Source of the DNA: Whitmania pigra
Taxonomy: Eukaryota > Annelida > Clitellata > Hirudinida > Haemopidae
NCBI GenBank assembly: GCA_021613335.1
Contig: JAJTWR010000299.1
Span: 1,661,001 to 1,725,000, forward strand
DNA: 64,000 nt
Reading direction: 5' to 3'
The translations under genes and the position numbers were made by a program. The notes below the pieces were generated by a model. The model was not told where the DNA came from and made no database searches. It saw nothing but the letters and a program-made list of their open reading frames with translations. Below, in pieces: positions 18,936 through 31,143 of the stretch. How positions within the stretch are numbered: the stretch's first letter is position 1; every line of letters begins with the position of its first letter.

Positions 18936-19239
18936 ATATATATCTCGACATATATATATATAGTATACAGTATAACTTTGTAGTCGTTTTGAAGGGGCCT
19001 AGAGAAGTTTAAGGGCCCATGAACATTAGAACTCAATATTGAAATGGGCAATTACGCATGAAATTGTTATTGTTACTTTGATGCTGGGAAATTCCTTTTC
19101 AGCCTCCAGGGAGGTCCACCTGGAAATTTCTGCAACAAAGTCATTCAAGCTAGTTATGCGCCTTTAGATATGGAAGTTGCAAACCTAGAAAGCTTGCATA
19201 TACAACTAGTGGCTTTGCGAGAAAGTTGGAAAGCAATAT

Positions 19240-19925
19240 GAAATGAAGCTAAGCTTGTTAGAAGTAAAATTGTTTAGAAGCAGTAGTACCGTTGCCAGAA
19301 AAAGAACAAGATTCCATGATGAGGAAAAACCTAATGAAAATGTGAATAAAATGAACGAAGCAGATGAATCTCCCGAGGAAGCTCACTTACGGAAGCAATT
19401 TTATATTTATAACATATTTTAGTATTGGATAATGTTATTAGAAGGCATACAGTTCGTTTTAGCAGCAAAACAGATTTCTGAAACATTCAGCTTTCTTTGA
19501 AACAAAGTTATGGGTTGTCAGAAGATGAATTGAAGCGCAAAGCAGCTAAACCAGCGGAAAAGTATTCTAAAGACATCAGCAGTAAAAACCTTGTGCAGGA
19601 AATAAATCACATGACAAGGGTTCACAATACCAATTTTGGTAAAAAGCAGTTGAGTGCATTAGAACTAAATGCTTCAGCAGAGTATAGAAAATAAAGTATA
19701 ATTCCCAATTTCAATATCAGTTTGAGGATGTTCCTTACAACACCGGCAGAAAGGAGCTTCAGCAAGCGATCAAGTTCAAGAAAATGTTCATCAAATAAAA
19801 TGTTGTCTCAGGTCCAACGTGGGTAGGGATCGCCTGAACAACTAGGCTGGTATTAAGCCTGATATTGGAAAATATATAAACTTTGACGATGTAATTTGTA
19901 ATGTTGCCAAGAAAAAGGTAAGCAA
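19240..19925 (+). mobile_element. hAT transposase relic (DUF4371/ZMYM type)
   Basis: Plus-strand fragments in several frames read as the C-terminal part of a TTF/ZMYM-type hAT transposase: AAKQISETFSFL, then YGLSEDELKRKAAK, NLVQEINHMTRVHNTNFGKK, and a dimerisation part ending INFDDVICN. Stops and shifts separate them. It is a different lineage from the minus-strand hAT copies at 14.6, 21.4 and 60.2 kb. Confidence 0.8.
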
Positions 19926-21384
19926 GGCAACCCTATTTTAATAGTACTAATTATCTTCTATTTTCTAAGTTTTCTTTCTTTATATAATTACTGTAGCTGT
20001 GAAAGCTACCAGGAACCTACCTTAACTTGTGTCTGAGATTCTCAATTTTCACATTCAAACTATTCTATAACAAAATGAATTGTACAAGTTAATTGACAAT
20101 TCGATTGTCTAACTTTATAATCTCCAGTACTTCTCTGGGTGTTCTTTTCATCCACATTAATCTTCAGTTAGAGTACTTTTCCCATTTTACAGATCTTTGT
20201 AATATTATTTGTAAGATTAATACTGAGGCGGAGGACAATTTACGTTGAATTAAACTAAAATCCGTACTTGAGTAAAGTTTTATAATAAGCCTGTAAGGCT
20301 GTAAATGATATGATTACTTTCTAACGCTAACCCTTAAGACGATTTAACAAAATGGTCCATAGACCTTTTAAAAAGATTCCTGATATACAACTGAATCATC
20401 TAGATATAACGAGTGGACGGGAAAGGGACCCAAAAAAAGTCTCGAACCGGCACATTTTTTTTCTCGGAGGCCCTACGTAGATATCGTAACAATCCCATCT
20501 CAATCACAGGTCAGTTGATTTAAGATATCATTTTTTATTCGATCGTTAATGAAACTTTGAGGTGTGATATCTCAACTTTGATACGTAGAAATCAGCCATA
20601 TTACATATCATTTTGAAGACTATTAGTTTATTAGCACCATAAGAGGATATGCGCTGCATAAAGTTTCCATGTTACACGAATTTAAGTAGATTATGACATT
20701 AATAATTTAGTAAATTATATAATTGTATAATATTCAGAAACGTTAACAACACCCCTTTCAAAATATGTCATTTAAATAATGTTTATGTCTAAAAGACTCA
20801 AATTTTGCTAATAACCAGACCCTCCTGTACCGCTGCCGATCGCTGCTAGAGTAACCGACGAACTTTTACGATAAATGAAGATGTCGCTAAGTTTCACTAT
20901 TTTGCTGTTTTCCGGACGAAGTCGGCATTTCACTTTCTACTAACTCTTTCAGCCACTCTGGTTTAAAATACAAGCTGCACTGTTTTCTTAGCAACGTTTA
21001 ATCCAGTATTATCAGTGGCTTTACGTTTCGACATCTCTAAAGTAAATACGCAATTAAACAAAAATTATAGATCAGTTTGTTAGGGCCTAGGCAGTACTCA
21101 TTTGAAATACTCTGACAGGCTGGGCTGAATGCAGTTTCTGCCTAATGCTGGCCACTTGACACTTGCCAAATGTACCATTCACTATCTAAACTAAAGTACG
21201 GAGTCCAGCGGCTTGATTTCCATTAAATGTACATCACGCTGTGACTTTAAAAATCACTGCGCGGCATTTGGAAACTGCTTGACAAGTGCGCGGCTGCGAA
21301 GCTTAGAGGGAACGATGGCCTCCCTCTTTCATCACATTTTCTATTAAATTGAATAACGAAAAACTATTTAAATGTTACATAACT
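19926..21384. other. Region without recognisable gene
   Basis: AT-rich sequence with a GC-richer patch at about 21080-21320 that may be the outer part of the adjoining hAT copy. I see no exon with splice sites, no RNA gene and no clear repeat ends. Confidence 0.45.
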
Positions 21385-22945
21385 GTCCATATTTTACAAA
21401 ACATTTATTTTTATAGATTTTACTGTTGCAAATTGGTCCATGACATAAGCAAAATCTGTTTGTTCCAATTTCTCTCTTTCAATGCTGAGAAGAGCAAGAT
21501 CGCTGAGGCGCTCTTGACCCAATTGCACGCAAATGCAACAAATAAGTTTCGATTTACTGAACGATCGCTCACAGCTTGCAATTGAAACGGCTATTGTTAG
21601 TAATGTTTGCAATGAAATTCGCAGATTCGGAAATATGTCGTCTCCATAAAACACAATAAACCAATGACATGGTTGGGTTAGACATGTCACCTAGATTCGC
21701 TATGAATAAGATGATTTATAGCGCGCGAATACACTTCTGTAGATATTAGATAATTTGTTTAACCTAGCCAATGTTTTTCTTCAATTCTACGCGGAGATAG
21801 TTTAAGATAATTATTATTAATTTAAGAGCAATTAAATTAGTCATCCCGCAGGCATGGATTGACCGAATTTTGATTAAATGATATTTTGCAAGAACTTAGT
21901 GAATATTGATAAATCCAACATGTCTAAATAGGAGCTCGAGAAGAGCTGAGTATGCGGTTGCTGTGGGTGTCGTCGAGAAAGCTATAAGATTTTTTTATTG
22001 TTTAAATAAAAGTTAGTTCCAATTCCTTGTTTCTGGTGAAGAACTTGGGGTTGGGGGTGGCAACGGTACTACCTGCCACGAACTTCTAGGGAAGAAGTGA
22101 CAACCAAGAAGATCCAAAGGAGTTTCTGGTAGAACTTCTTTCCTGTTGCTAAGCATCATTTTGCAATCTTCAATTTCTGTGAAAAGTTCGTAACGTAGAA
22201 ATGTTAAAATTCTGTGCATTTTCGACGAACTGCGTCTCTACATCTTTAATGGATAAAAGTTTTAACGTCCAGCATAAATACAAAGTTTGCGTTCAGGTCT
22301 TTTAGTTGTAAAAAATGTGTTGACATCTGTTGAAGTCGATTAAATACGCTCTTCATAACGCGCACAATTTCTTCATCTGCTGAAAGTTCCGCATCTCTTG
22401 CCAGTTTTCCAGGCATCTTCCGACGTTGGCTAATTCGTCTGTCCACCTCAATCTCTCAGGCTGTGCACTTTGTTTTGGAGTTTTCTACAGCTTGGCTCAA
22501 ATTATCACGAAGCTTGACTAATTCTTGCTCCAATGATTCAATGTCAGTTGCTGCTTCCTTGAAATTCATAGAAGGATCCTGAAAACGCTTCTGTACACGA
22601 TCAATTTTTCCAAGAATGACATTCCAGAAATGTAATAAAACTATTTACTCCTTCATGGATAACTTTAACTTCTTCTGATCGTGCACTCCAACGTGTTTCA
22701 GACTCCCTCATTACTGTGATGGGCACAGTTTTTTTTAACTTCTCCCAAACAATTGTTACCAATTCTTCACCAAATGCTGAACAATTGTTACAGTTTTTCA
22801 CCGCCAAACTCAACAACATCAGAGCTTCGACGGCTGCGAGTGGGACTCTGCCACCTCCAACACCCTCCTCTGGCACGCCTTTGGTCAGTTTTTCCACTGT
22901 CGGTCTGGACGAGGTTCTCTGTCTCATTAATTCTTTCCAAAATAT
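21385..22945 (-). mobile_element. ZMYM-type hAT copy cut by a LINE
   Basis: The minus strand carries a decayed transposase: VSIASCERSFSKSKL (hAT dimerisation core) at about 21560-21600, ERLSDLALLSIERE next to it, and upstream segments such as ETRWSARSEEVKVIHEGV near 22690. The order and sequence match the near-complete copy at 60177-62376. At about 22945 it changes abruptly into LINE sequence on the other strand, which suggests that the LINE inserted into the hAT. Confidence 0.85.
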
Positions 22946-24230
22946 ACAGTGATCCAATACCAACGTGGCTTTTAAAAAAGGCCGCGCCCAATCTCGCACC
23001 GTTTCTCGTCAAAATGTTTAATAAGTGACGGCGTGTTCCCTCAATCTTTCAAGACATCTTACATAACTCCCATTCTCAAAAACCAGAACTCGACTGTGGT
23101 AATACCAGCTCTTACCACCCTACATCTAACCTATCAGTTATATCTAAACTACTGGAAAGACTGATTCTTGTTAGAATCACAAAACATCTCGACAATAATA
23201 AACTTTTGCCAATCAATCAATCAATCAGCCAACCGTCAATATCCCTCAACAGAAGCAGTTGTACTCAAAGTCTTCTCGGACGTTTAAGATTGGTGACACA
23301 ACTTCGTCGAGGGTTTTATCAATCTGCGGTGTTCCTTAAGGATCGGTTCTCGGTCTAACCCTCTTCTCAATATATACTGCGGACCTGTCAAGAATCATCG
23401 CCAGGCCATGGGATGCGACAACACTTCTCTGCCGACAACACGCAGGTTTATGGTCACTGTGATGTCAACAACGTCGCCGGACTTTCTACGCTGGTCTTGG
23501 CGTGCGTTGACGACTCCTATCAATGGATGAAATCGAGTCACCTACAACTCAATTCAAACAAATCGGAAGTCATTCGGTTAACAACCAGCCGTCGCAGTCA
23601 CCATTGCCCATATGAGCCTGTACGACTGGAAAATGATTGGATTTCGCCTTCTTCCTCAGTTAGAGACTTCGGCGTCTTCCTGGATTCTGACTTAACCATG
23701 CACGATCATGTTGACCATATAACACGCGTGTACCTCATAATGCTGCGACAGATCCGAGCTTCCGTCGTTCGCGACTAGAACCCTTGTCACCTCTTTGGTC
23801 TTTTCCAAGCTCGACTACCGCAACTCAGTTCTGGTCGGGCTATCCAAGACTCTAACTCGTCGCCTGCAATCCGTCGTCAATGCAGCTGCCAGGTTTGTGA
23901 TGAGAAAGCACAAATATGACCACATCACCCCATCCTCAGTGAACTCCACTGGCTGGGGATTGAACGCGGGATTGAATTCAAAGTAGCACTTCTAGTTTTT
24001 AAGTGTTTCAAAAAGATGGCTCACTCGTATCTTGCGTCTTACATGACTTGCCTAGTTGAAAACGACTTAGATCATCTTCTTCGTCGCTTCTCTTCGTTCC
24101 GACCGGGCGACTCAAAGATGGTGGGGACAGGTCATTTACGGTTGTTGAAACTGAAAAATTATTTATTTGCTCATTGTAGGAATTATTTCGTTCTTCTGTT
24201 GCTGCCATTTTAGTAGTGAATATTCTGGGG
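22946..24230 (+). mobile_element. 5'-truncated CR1/L2-like LINE
   Basis: Fragments of reverse transcriptase appear in order: DPIPTWLLKKAAPNLAPF near 22955, ISKLLERLI near 23145, a GSVLGLTLFSIY block near 23345, SADNTQVYG (decayed YADD box) at 23425, QLNSNKSEVIRL at 23550, VRDFGVFLDSDLTMHDHV at 23660, and LVFKCFKKMAHSYLASYM near 24000. Frameshifts and stops separate them. This motif series is typical of the CR1/L2 group. The 3' border is blurred by the SINE that follows. Confidence 0.85.
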
Positions 24231-24344
24231 AATTAGGAAATATGGAAGGTATTGCGTCTGGTCTCAAGTGTCTCGTATTGCTGTCCATTATTTTGGTTAT
24301 ATTTATTGCCCTCAATGTCAAGATAAGAATAGGAATTTGTTTAC

Positions 24345-24515
24345 TTGTATAGCGCCATAAGCGTAAGTGTCAGGGGCGCTCAACCATTTGTATAGCGCCG
24401 CATCCGAATGGCGCTTTGTGGCGGTGCAAGCTGGGTCGCGAACAGAACATGTAGCGAAATGTTGCTTTTACCGTCTTTCGCTGGCACGCTACCCTCTGAG
24501 CTAACTTGCACGTCA
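24345..24515 (-). mobile_element. tRNA-derived SINE
   Basis: On the minus strand it starts GACGTGCAAGTTAGCTCAGA (A box), continues GACGGTAAAAGCAACA and a B-box-like TGTTCGCGACCC, then ends with two GCGCTATACAA words. Its 5' module is also the first module of the composite SINE at 59930. Its tail matches the 18418 family. Confidence 0.85.
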
Positions 24516-24654
24516 AAAGAAGATAAATCTAATAATATTAATTTAAATAAATTAAAAAATAACTAATATGCAATGCTAAACCTATTTTTCCAACTCGAAT
24601 TTGTATCAGCTGAGCCACTCACAAAATCACAGTCTCTAAAATGTACTTGAAAGA

Positions 24655-25075
24655 ATTTAACTGAATTTACATGGCTCGATTTTATACAGCCAATGGTCGT
24701 TTTATATATGAAAATATAGTTGCAAAGTGCTAATGTATTACTCCATTATTGTATTATCTTTAATATAGATCTACTAGTTATTGAAAATAAATTATTTCTC
24801 TCGTGACGCATTTTGCTTTCAAATAAACCACGTAATAAAAATAATATTTCCAATAAATGAAAAATTATATATATTATCAGTTTATAATCGCATTAAGTAA
24901 ACGTAGTGCTTAGTGTTTACAAACACACATCAACTCTTCCCATAAGAACAATGTTTTTTTCCAATTGCAAGCTTATAAATTGTAATTGCTTTTTTTACTT
25001 CTAATAATAATCCGTTGTCTAACAAATAAATTTAAATGATATCAACTTGCATATTTATTTTATCTTAAATTTGTA
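24655..25075. repeat. Repeat B, copy 1
   Basis: Matches 25735-26110 in the same orientation over about 400 bp with substitutions and small gaps. Shared words include AGTGCTTAGTGTTTACA and AATAATAATCCG. The two copies flank repeat A copy 2, giving a B-A-B order. Confidence 0.75.
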
Positions 25076-25344
25076 TTACCAAAATCTGACAAAGGTAGAA
25101 ATTGTTATAATAATAGCTATAGATAATAACAATGATGGAACTAAAAATATTAATTATACTGTGTTGTCTTGATGTTGACGTCTAAAACCGCTGTCATTGT
25201 GAATAGAATCGAATTTGACTGTAAATGCGGCGACGATTTATGATTTACAAATCGATGGCGCCTGCGATATTATTCAGTCTGGCTCACCTTAACTTCAAAT
25301 CGGCTGGCGGCTCGGCTCGGCGGCTCCCAGGCAAAGTTCTTCCA

Positions 25345-25640
25345 CAATTTTTTTCAGCGTGCGCGGTAAAATATAGCGTCTACGCGGCACATTTTCATGT
25401 CTGCGCACCTATATTTTGTTAACGTATGTTAACCAAGATAACAACCCAATGAGTGTTAAAGCTTTTTTGTTAAATGCACCAGTTTAATTAAAATATCTGA
25501 AATAAATAAAAAAAGTAGTTAGTCACTGAAAGTCATATTTTCACGTCTATATTTCTTTAGCGCCCATTCCGAGTGCACTTTGTCGAGATCAACTTAACTT
25601 TAGTCATTTTTAAGATAAATGTCAGCTGAGAAGGGAGGGT
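25345..25640. repeat. Dispersed repeat A, copy 2
   Basis: Second copy of the repeat at 18615-18935. It is preceded by a GC-rich CGGCTGGCGGCTCGGCTCGG patch and followed by a related GGCT-rich patch near 25660-25735. Confidence 0.8.
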
Positions 25641-25734
25641 ATTCAGAAAACCAGCTCGGCTTAAAAGAAGTTTAGCTGGCTAGCCGCGGTTTGACAGCCC
25701 ACAGGGCTTGGTAACCAAAATCGGCTGGCTTCCA

Positions 25735-26110
25735 TGGCTTGATTTTACATTGTCTCCACCAATGGTAATTTTACGTATGAAAATGTAGATGCAAAGTGAA
25801 ATGTGTTCCTCTATTATCTTAAGTGTGTCATATAGATAATAATAGGTCTAAGTACTGAAAATGCATTATTGCTCCTCTCATGTCGCATTTTGCAAAATAA
25901 AATTTACAGTAATAGCACACACGTATTATCAGTTCAATCAGTATGTAATTATGGTGCTTAGTGTTTACAGACATATACCAACTCTCGCCATAAAAACGTG
26001 TTTTTCTAACTGCAAACAGACACTATGTTCTTGCTTTTTTTTACTAATAATAATAATCCGATATCTAACAAGGAAATTTAAATAATATCAGTTTGCATAT
26101 TCTATCTCAA
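25735..26110. repeat. Repeat B, copy 2
   Basis: Second copy of repeat B, about 1.08 kb downstream of the first and in direct orientation. Confidence 0.75.
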
Positions 26111-26395
26111 TCCAGGCGATTTCAGACCAATTATGGGCAGGTCATTCCATCGTGTGCTGAGCAGAAGAGTGCTCACTCACTGGCCCCTTTCAAATCGTCA
26201 GAAGGCTTTTAGGCACGGCAATGGCCTAACGGACAATAACAGGTCGTTAAAGCAATCAAAAAGAAAAGCAGGGAGCAGAAGCAAAGGCTAAACCTCATCT
26301 ACATCGACGTGAGCAAATCATTTGATTCGGTTTCTTATCAATTAATTTTTAGAGCATCCCACAAACTCGAAACTCCGCCATATATTTCAGAGGCT
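26110..26395 (+). mobile_element. R2/NeSL-like LINE reverse-transcriptase fragment
   Basis: Plus-strand translation gives NPGDFRPI, then FHRVLSRRVLTHWPLSNRQK and AFRHGNGLTDN, followed after a shift by NLIYIDVSKSFDSVSYQLI. This is the order of the early reverse-transcriptase motifs in R2/NeSL-type LINEs, whose other members have an AFVDVSKAFDSVSH-like block. Only about 90 codons remain and neither end is preserved. The following 26396-26700 is AT-rich with nothing recognisable. Confidence 0.75.
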
Positions 26396-26715
26396 TGTCG
26401 CAAACAAAAAAAATTATTGTAAATAATAAATAAGTATAAAAAAAGTTTGACAAATATAAATTAAATATTAAAAACTTTAACAAGAATATTGCCAAAACAA
26501 TGAAGAACGTTTAATAAAATGCTATAATATAGAATAAAAAAGAGTAGCAAACAAATCAGAATAATTAAAAAAACATAATTTAAAACTTGCATCAGCTGTT
26601 AGCAAAGATGTCTATGCACTTTTAAGTGGTATTTGAAAGCATTGTTTCAAGCTAAATTTAGGTTTACGATTTGTTTATCGATGATAGTATTAAAGATTCG
26701 TCAATAAATTTAAAA

Positions 26716-29700
26716 ATGAGATTACTCTTGGTGGAGACCATTTTAGGTATAGCTTAATTATATGCGAACTTGAGCTTAAATGATATAAGTTGATAAATTT
26801 TCCCGACTAGGTTGTCACTTCTGGACGCTTTTTCAAGCATTAGTACCGATGATATGGTTTTATCCGTTAAATGATTTGGAAATCTCAGGTTATGAGACTT
26901 TTGTTGCCGTTTTGTTCGGTCCCATTTTACTCGCCATACCTATCTTAAAAGATATTTTGAAGCAACCATGGGCCTTGATGTGCCTTAGGTATTTTAAGCA
27001 TTGAAAAAAATTACATTGGGATATATTATTTAATCTAGATATTTTGACAGGGTTTGTTCTTTGATGGGTCTGCTGTCTTTTCAAGCTTCTACAACTTTTC
27101 ACCGTCTTTGCATGCTATCATTTGGTTGTTTTACAAGCATGATCACATTCACTCTCAAGCTTTTTTATAAATCTCCTGAATCCAGGTATTTATTTGGATG
27201 GAACATAAGCTTTCCTTATTTTTCCAAAGTGGTTGGCTCAAAGCTATTATTTTATTAAGAGGTTTAGACATTTACTTTAAATTTTCAATAGCTTATATTT
27301 CTTCCTATTCAAAATTATTCAGAAGTAGCAAACAAAGCATTATTATTAGCACTTAATATATTCAAAGGATTTATCAATATATAAAGTTTCATTTTTACCA
27401 TATTACTTTGTTTATATTATCTTGAATAATTATCAGACAACTGACAATATCTGGAACATTATTGGGTCTGCTATTGTCCATTGTTTTGAGGATTTGGTTT
27501 GCTTCATTTGCACCTGCTTGGTGGAGTGTGTCATCGAATGTTGTTATCTCAACTGTTTGTTTTATTTGTACCATTGACAAGATTTCAACTGGTAAGTTTT
27601 TAAAACTAGATGAAACTAAGGTTTATCAATTACTGGTTTATTAATAATGAATGAATAATATATTTATTCATAAATTATTTGTTTTTTAATAACATATGAA
27701 TAATTAGTTAGTTAATTAAGATGGAGGCTTATGATGATGATTTCAGAGAGGGATGAGTTGAAGTCTCAACAACCTGTTAAAGAATCTGGCAATGACTCCT
27801 GGTTAAGAATGGGTCTCGGAATAGGAAGTTTGATTTACATACTACAAGCGTTGTTCGCCGAAGTCTCCTTATTGACCCGGTGGACAGTCAATGGCTATCC
27901 TGATTCAGGCCCCAGTCCTTTTCCATGGGGGTAATTGATTTGTCTTTTAAATGCAGAAGATTTGTATACATTTTATTTCTATAGTGTTTAAATATAATTT
28001 TAATGTTAAATCCATATTTCTTTGAATATTGGTGAATATGACACATTAAGTCTCTTATGCAAGTGCACATGCCAGGTAAATGTCTATCAATCACAAATAA
28101 CCGATAAATAATTAACTCATGTCCTGAATTATCATAAATCTGTACTTATAAACCAAGTGTATTAAATTTTGTTCAGTCATTGTTTTCATTGCTATTAACA
28201 GTTTCTTGGTTCTTGTGTTTCTGCTATTTGGAACCCACATCTCATCTTGTAAGGTAATTTATTCCTCAACTATGTGGTGGGCTGCTGGATGTTTGAGCCT
28301 GCTTGGAGTATATTTCCTCGAAACCTGGATGGCTTTCTCAGGTAACAATGCTGAGATGAAATGTGGGAACTTTATTAGATATCTTTTATGTGAAATAAAA
28401 TTCATTGATACTCATTTTCTGATAAAATTTTTGTTTTGAAGCCAGTGCTAAAACGTAAGACTGCTGAATTAAAATTGTTTTTAATATCTACTTTAGCTGG
28501 CATCTTATTGGCTGCCTTTGCAACATCAATCTATCCAATCATGTTCTGGCAAGCTTCAAAGTGTTCACCTTGCAAGCTGATGTTTGTTACTATCTTGACT
28601 TGGCTTTGTGAGATCCTGTTTTCAGTGTGGACAGTTGCATACAACTTTGTTCCTGGTGGAACTTTCACAAGAGAAAGAACGGACGTTCTCATCGTTGTTC
28701 TCGTTATTTCTTTGCTTCTAGCCTTTAGTTCAAGTACAAGATTTTTTTTTATATTTTCCGATTGTTCACATTTTTAAAATTTAAATATTCGTCACGAAAA
28801 GTACGCCAGGACCTAAAAATCCCAAAGGGAGACGATGTTTTCGCGGGTTCTTTGTCAACAAAGTCACGTCACAGTTGGTTTTATCACTTAGCTTTTTTCA
28901 CGTTCGGCTCATCGCTTCGTGAGCTTATTTTTCTGACATCAAGAACTTTCTCCAGTTCTCTTGTTACTTCTTTTGGTCGGTGCTGGTGGATTTGGAAGTA
29001 GATACTCAAAGCAAGAATTTGCCAGTAAACTTGAGGTGATTTGATTGCTTTAAATTTGTTTTGCAGGAAACTTGGTAAATATTCAATTATTACTAAAATT
29101 GACTTGCAGTACTTAACTTAATTATAATTATTTTGGCAATTAATTGTTCTTCTCTGTCAAACGAATTAAAGCAACCGCCAAAAGAGTTCACTGCAGCCAT
29201 TTGGACTTTCCATTTTGGATATGACAATGAAGGTTGGCCCAGTCTCACAAGGGCTGCTGCCCTGTTGAAGGAAACAGGAGCAGACATCGTAACTCTATTG
29301 GAGAGTGATGCCTCCAAACCATTCCTTGGTAACAATGACCTGGCAATGTGGCTCGGCGAGGAATTGTCCATGTACGTCGACTTCGGGCCGTCGACGAGGG
29401 ACCACACATGGGGGTTTGCCGAACTTTAGTCTTTAATTCAGTTTCGTTTAAAAAGCCATCACTTTATATTTCAATTTCTTTTGGACTCACATCATGCCTG
29501 ATTCAGTTTAGAAAATAATTTTGAAAGGTGATACAATTCTTATATGGGCCTAAGGTTGTTGCTTCCATGCTATTTTCAGAAATTTGTTGCTGTCCAAATA
29601 TCCAATCATTAGATCAAAACATCATCTTCTTCCTTCTCCACATGGTCAGTATCATTATTGAAATGTCATAAATTTACTTCTTTTAAAATTAGTTTTTCAA

Positions 29701-30703
29701 AACTTAATTAAGACAAACTTTTTAACTGACTTGTTCGATTCATTGATTTGTAGGAGAGCTTGCACCAGCAATTACTGCCACTGTCAACATGAGTGGCAAT
29801 CTTGTGGACTTTGTTGTGACTCACATGGGTAACGACAGGGATGTACTCGATAGAAAGCTTCAATCAGAATTTCTTGCCCGAGAACTGAGGAATGCGTGAG
29901 TTTCTAAAGGAATTCTATCCTTTGTCAAATGTTTCTATATGAGACTCAGTGCAGAAAACTAATGCATGCTCGTAACTAAATTAAACCATGCTGGGCTAAT
30001 TTTATGCACAAGTGAACCGCTCAATAGCAGCGTGATGGACGGATTCAACTGTCCGTTGGCAAATTGTAATCAATAATTGTAAATACCAATCAGAGTGAAT
30101 CCCGTGGTGTTCCTGGGCTATGTCACTTCACAGCCTTTCAGCAGCGGCTACATGGAGCTCATCAAAGGTGGTAAAGTCCGTGACATTGATCACACAGACT
30201 ACGAAAGATGGTGTGAGTACATAATGTACAGAGGTTTAATCAGGTAGAATCTTGTGCTGCCTTATTAAGATGAGGTCGACTTAACCTTCGGTTGCCTTGG
30301 AACAGATTGGGTTATGCGAGGATTTCGCATGGAGGTTTAAGTGACACTGAAGTGCAGCTGGCCAGGTTTGCATTTCCTGCTGATCCATCCAGGTTTTCAG
30401 ACAACGACATCATAGAAACCAACCCAAAAAAGATTGACATCCGGGCACGATTCAGCTCCAAGTATGTTTACATGGTTCCTTTTAAGGCTTATCAGAGTTT
30501 GAAGTAAAATAATAATAATAATTTACGTATTTCTGCTATTCAAACAGCATTTGAAAATAGTTTGAATAATTCTGTCAAAGTTACGATGTTAATTTTGTGC
30601 CTTAAACAGGTTTGGTGAGTACAGAGAAGGACACAACTGGGAGAAAAATCACAAATACCACATGAGCACCCCTAAATATTTTGTGAAGTCCGACAATTAC
30701 TGA
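26716..30703 (+). CDS. CWH43: CWH43/PGAP2-interacting protein, complete, 14 exons
   Basis: Exons: 26716-26746, 26811-26988, 27051-27185, 27437-27591, 27747-27930, 28202-28341, 28497-28733, 28944-29035, 29172-29413, 29580-29644, 29754-29895, 30094-30243, 30306-30461, 30610-30703. All joins keep phase and give 666 residues against about 699 in human. The first part is a series of membrane helices ([15 protein letters not shown] at the start; EVSLLTRW and [14 protein letters not shown] as family blocks). From about residue 385 comes the lumenal endonuclease/exonuclease/phosphatase-like part: [57 protein letters not shown] and [18 protein letters not shown]. The family acts in the ER/Golgi on GPI-anchored protein lipids. 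The join 28733 to 28944 skips a conserved-looking linker of about 25 residues; an extra exon in between cannot be excluded. Confidence 0.95.
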
Positions 30704-31143
30704 AATGCTTTTGAATTTTGTGATAACTCCCATTATTTTTGTATGTTTAAGAAATGTATATAGATCTAGGTAATTAAATTTTATTTGAGCTTTATTTGAA
30801 CACCATTGAGTTCAGAAGAGCCAAATTGATAAGCATTTAAAAGTGTGGGATATCAGGGGAGCATTTATCTGGTAAACATTGTGAGCAGGTGTGTTGAGTG
30901 TTTTATCATGGGAAGCTGGTGGATCAGGAGGAATCCGAATTAACTTGGGTGTTAACCGCAGACTCCATGTAAATTTTCAAAGCTTTTTCCTTTCGTGCAA
31001 CAGAAGGAAATATCCTTAAAAAATGATTACAATTGCATGATTTGCATGGTTATAAATTTGACCTTGAAATTGATGAATTTTCAACATAAAAAGTTACATA
31101 TTTCGATATAACTAATAAATTGTGTACAAATAATGTTTGTTTC

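Noticed and set aside
18900..18965. Alternating TATATA blocks around CTCGACA as a possible CRISPR or regulatory hairpin
   Set aside because: It is a TA microsatellite with one palindromic break; no regular spacers, and CRISPR arrays are not expected in an animal genome.
29093..29407. Minus-strand frame of 104 codons opposite the CWH43 exon
   Set aside because: It is an antisense shadow of the conserved CWH43 exon at 29172-29413.
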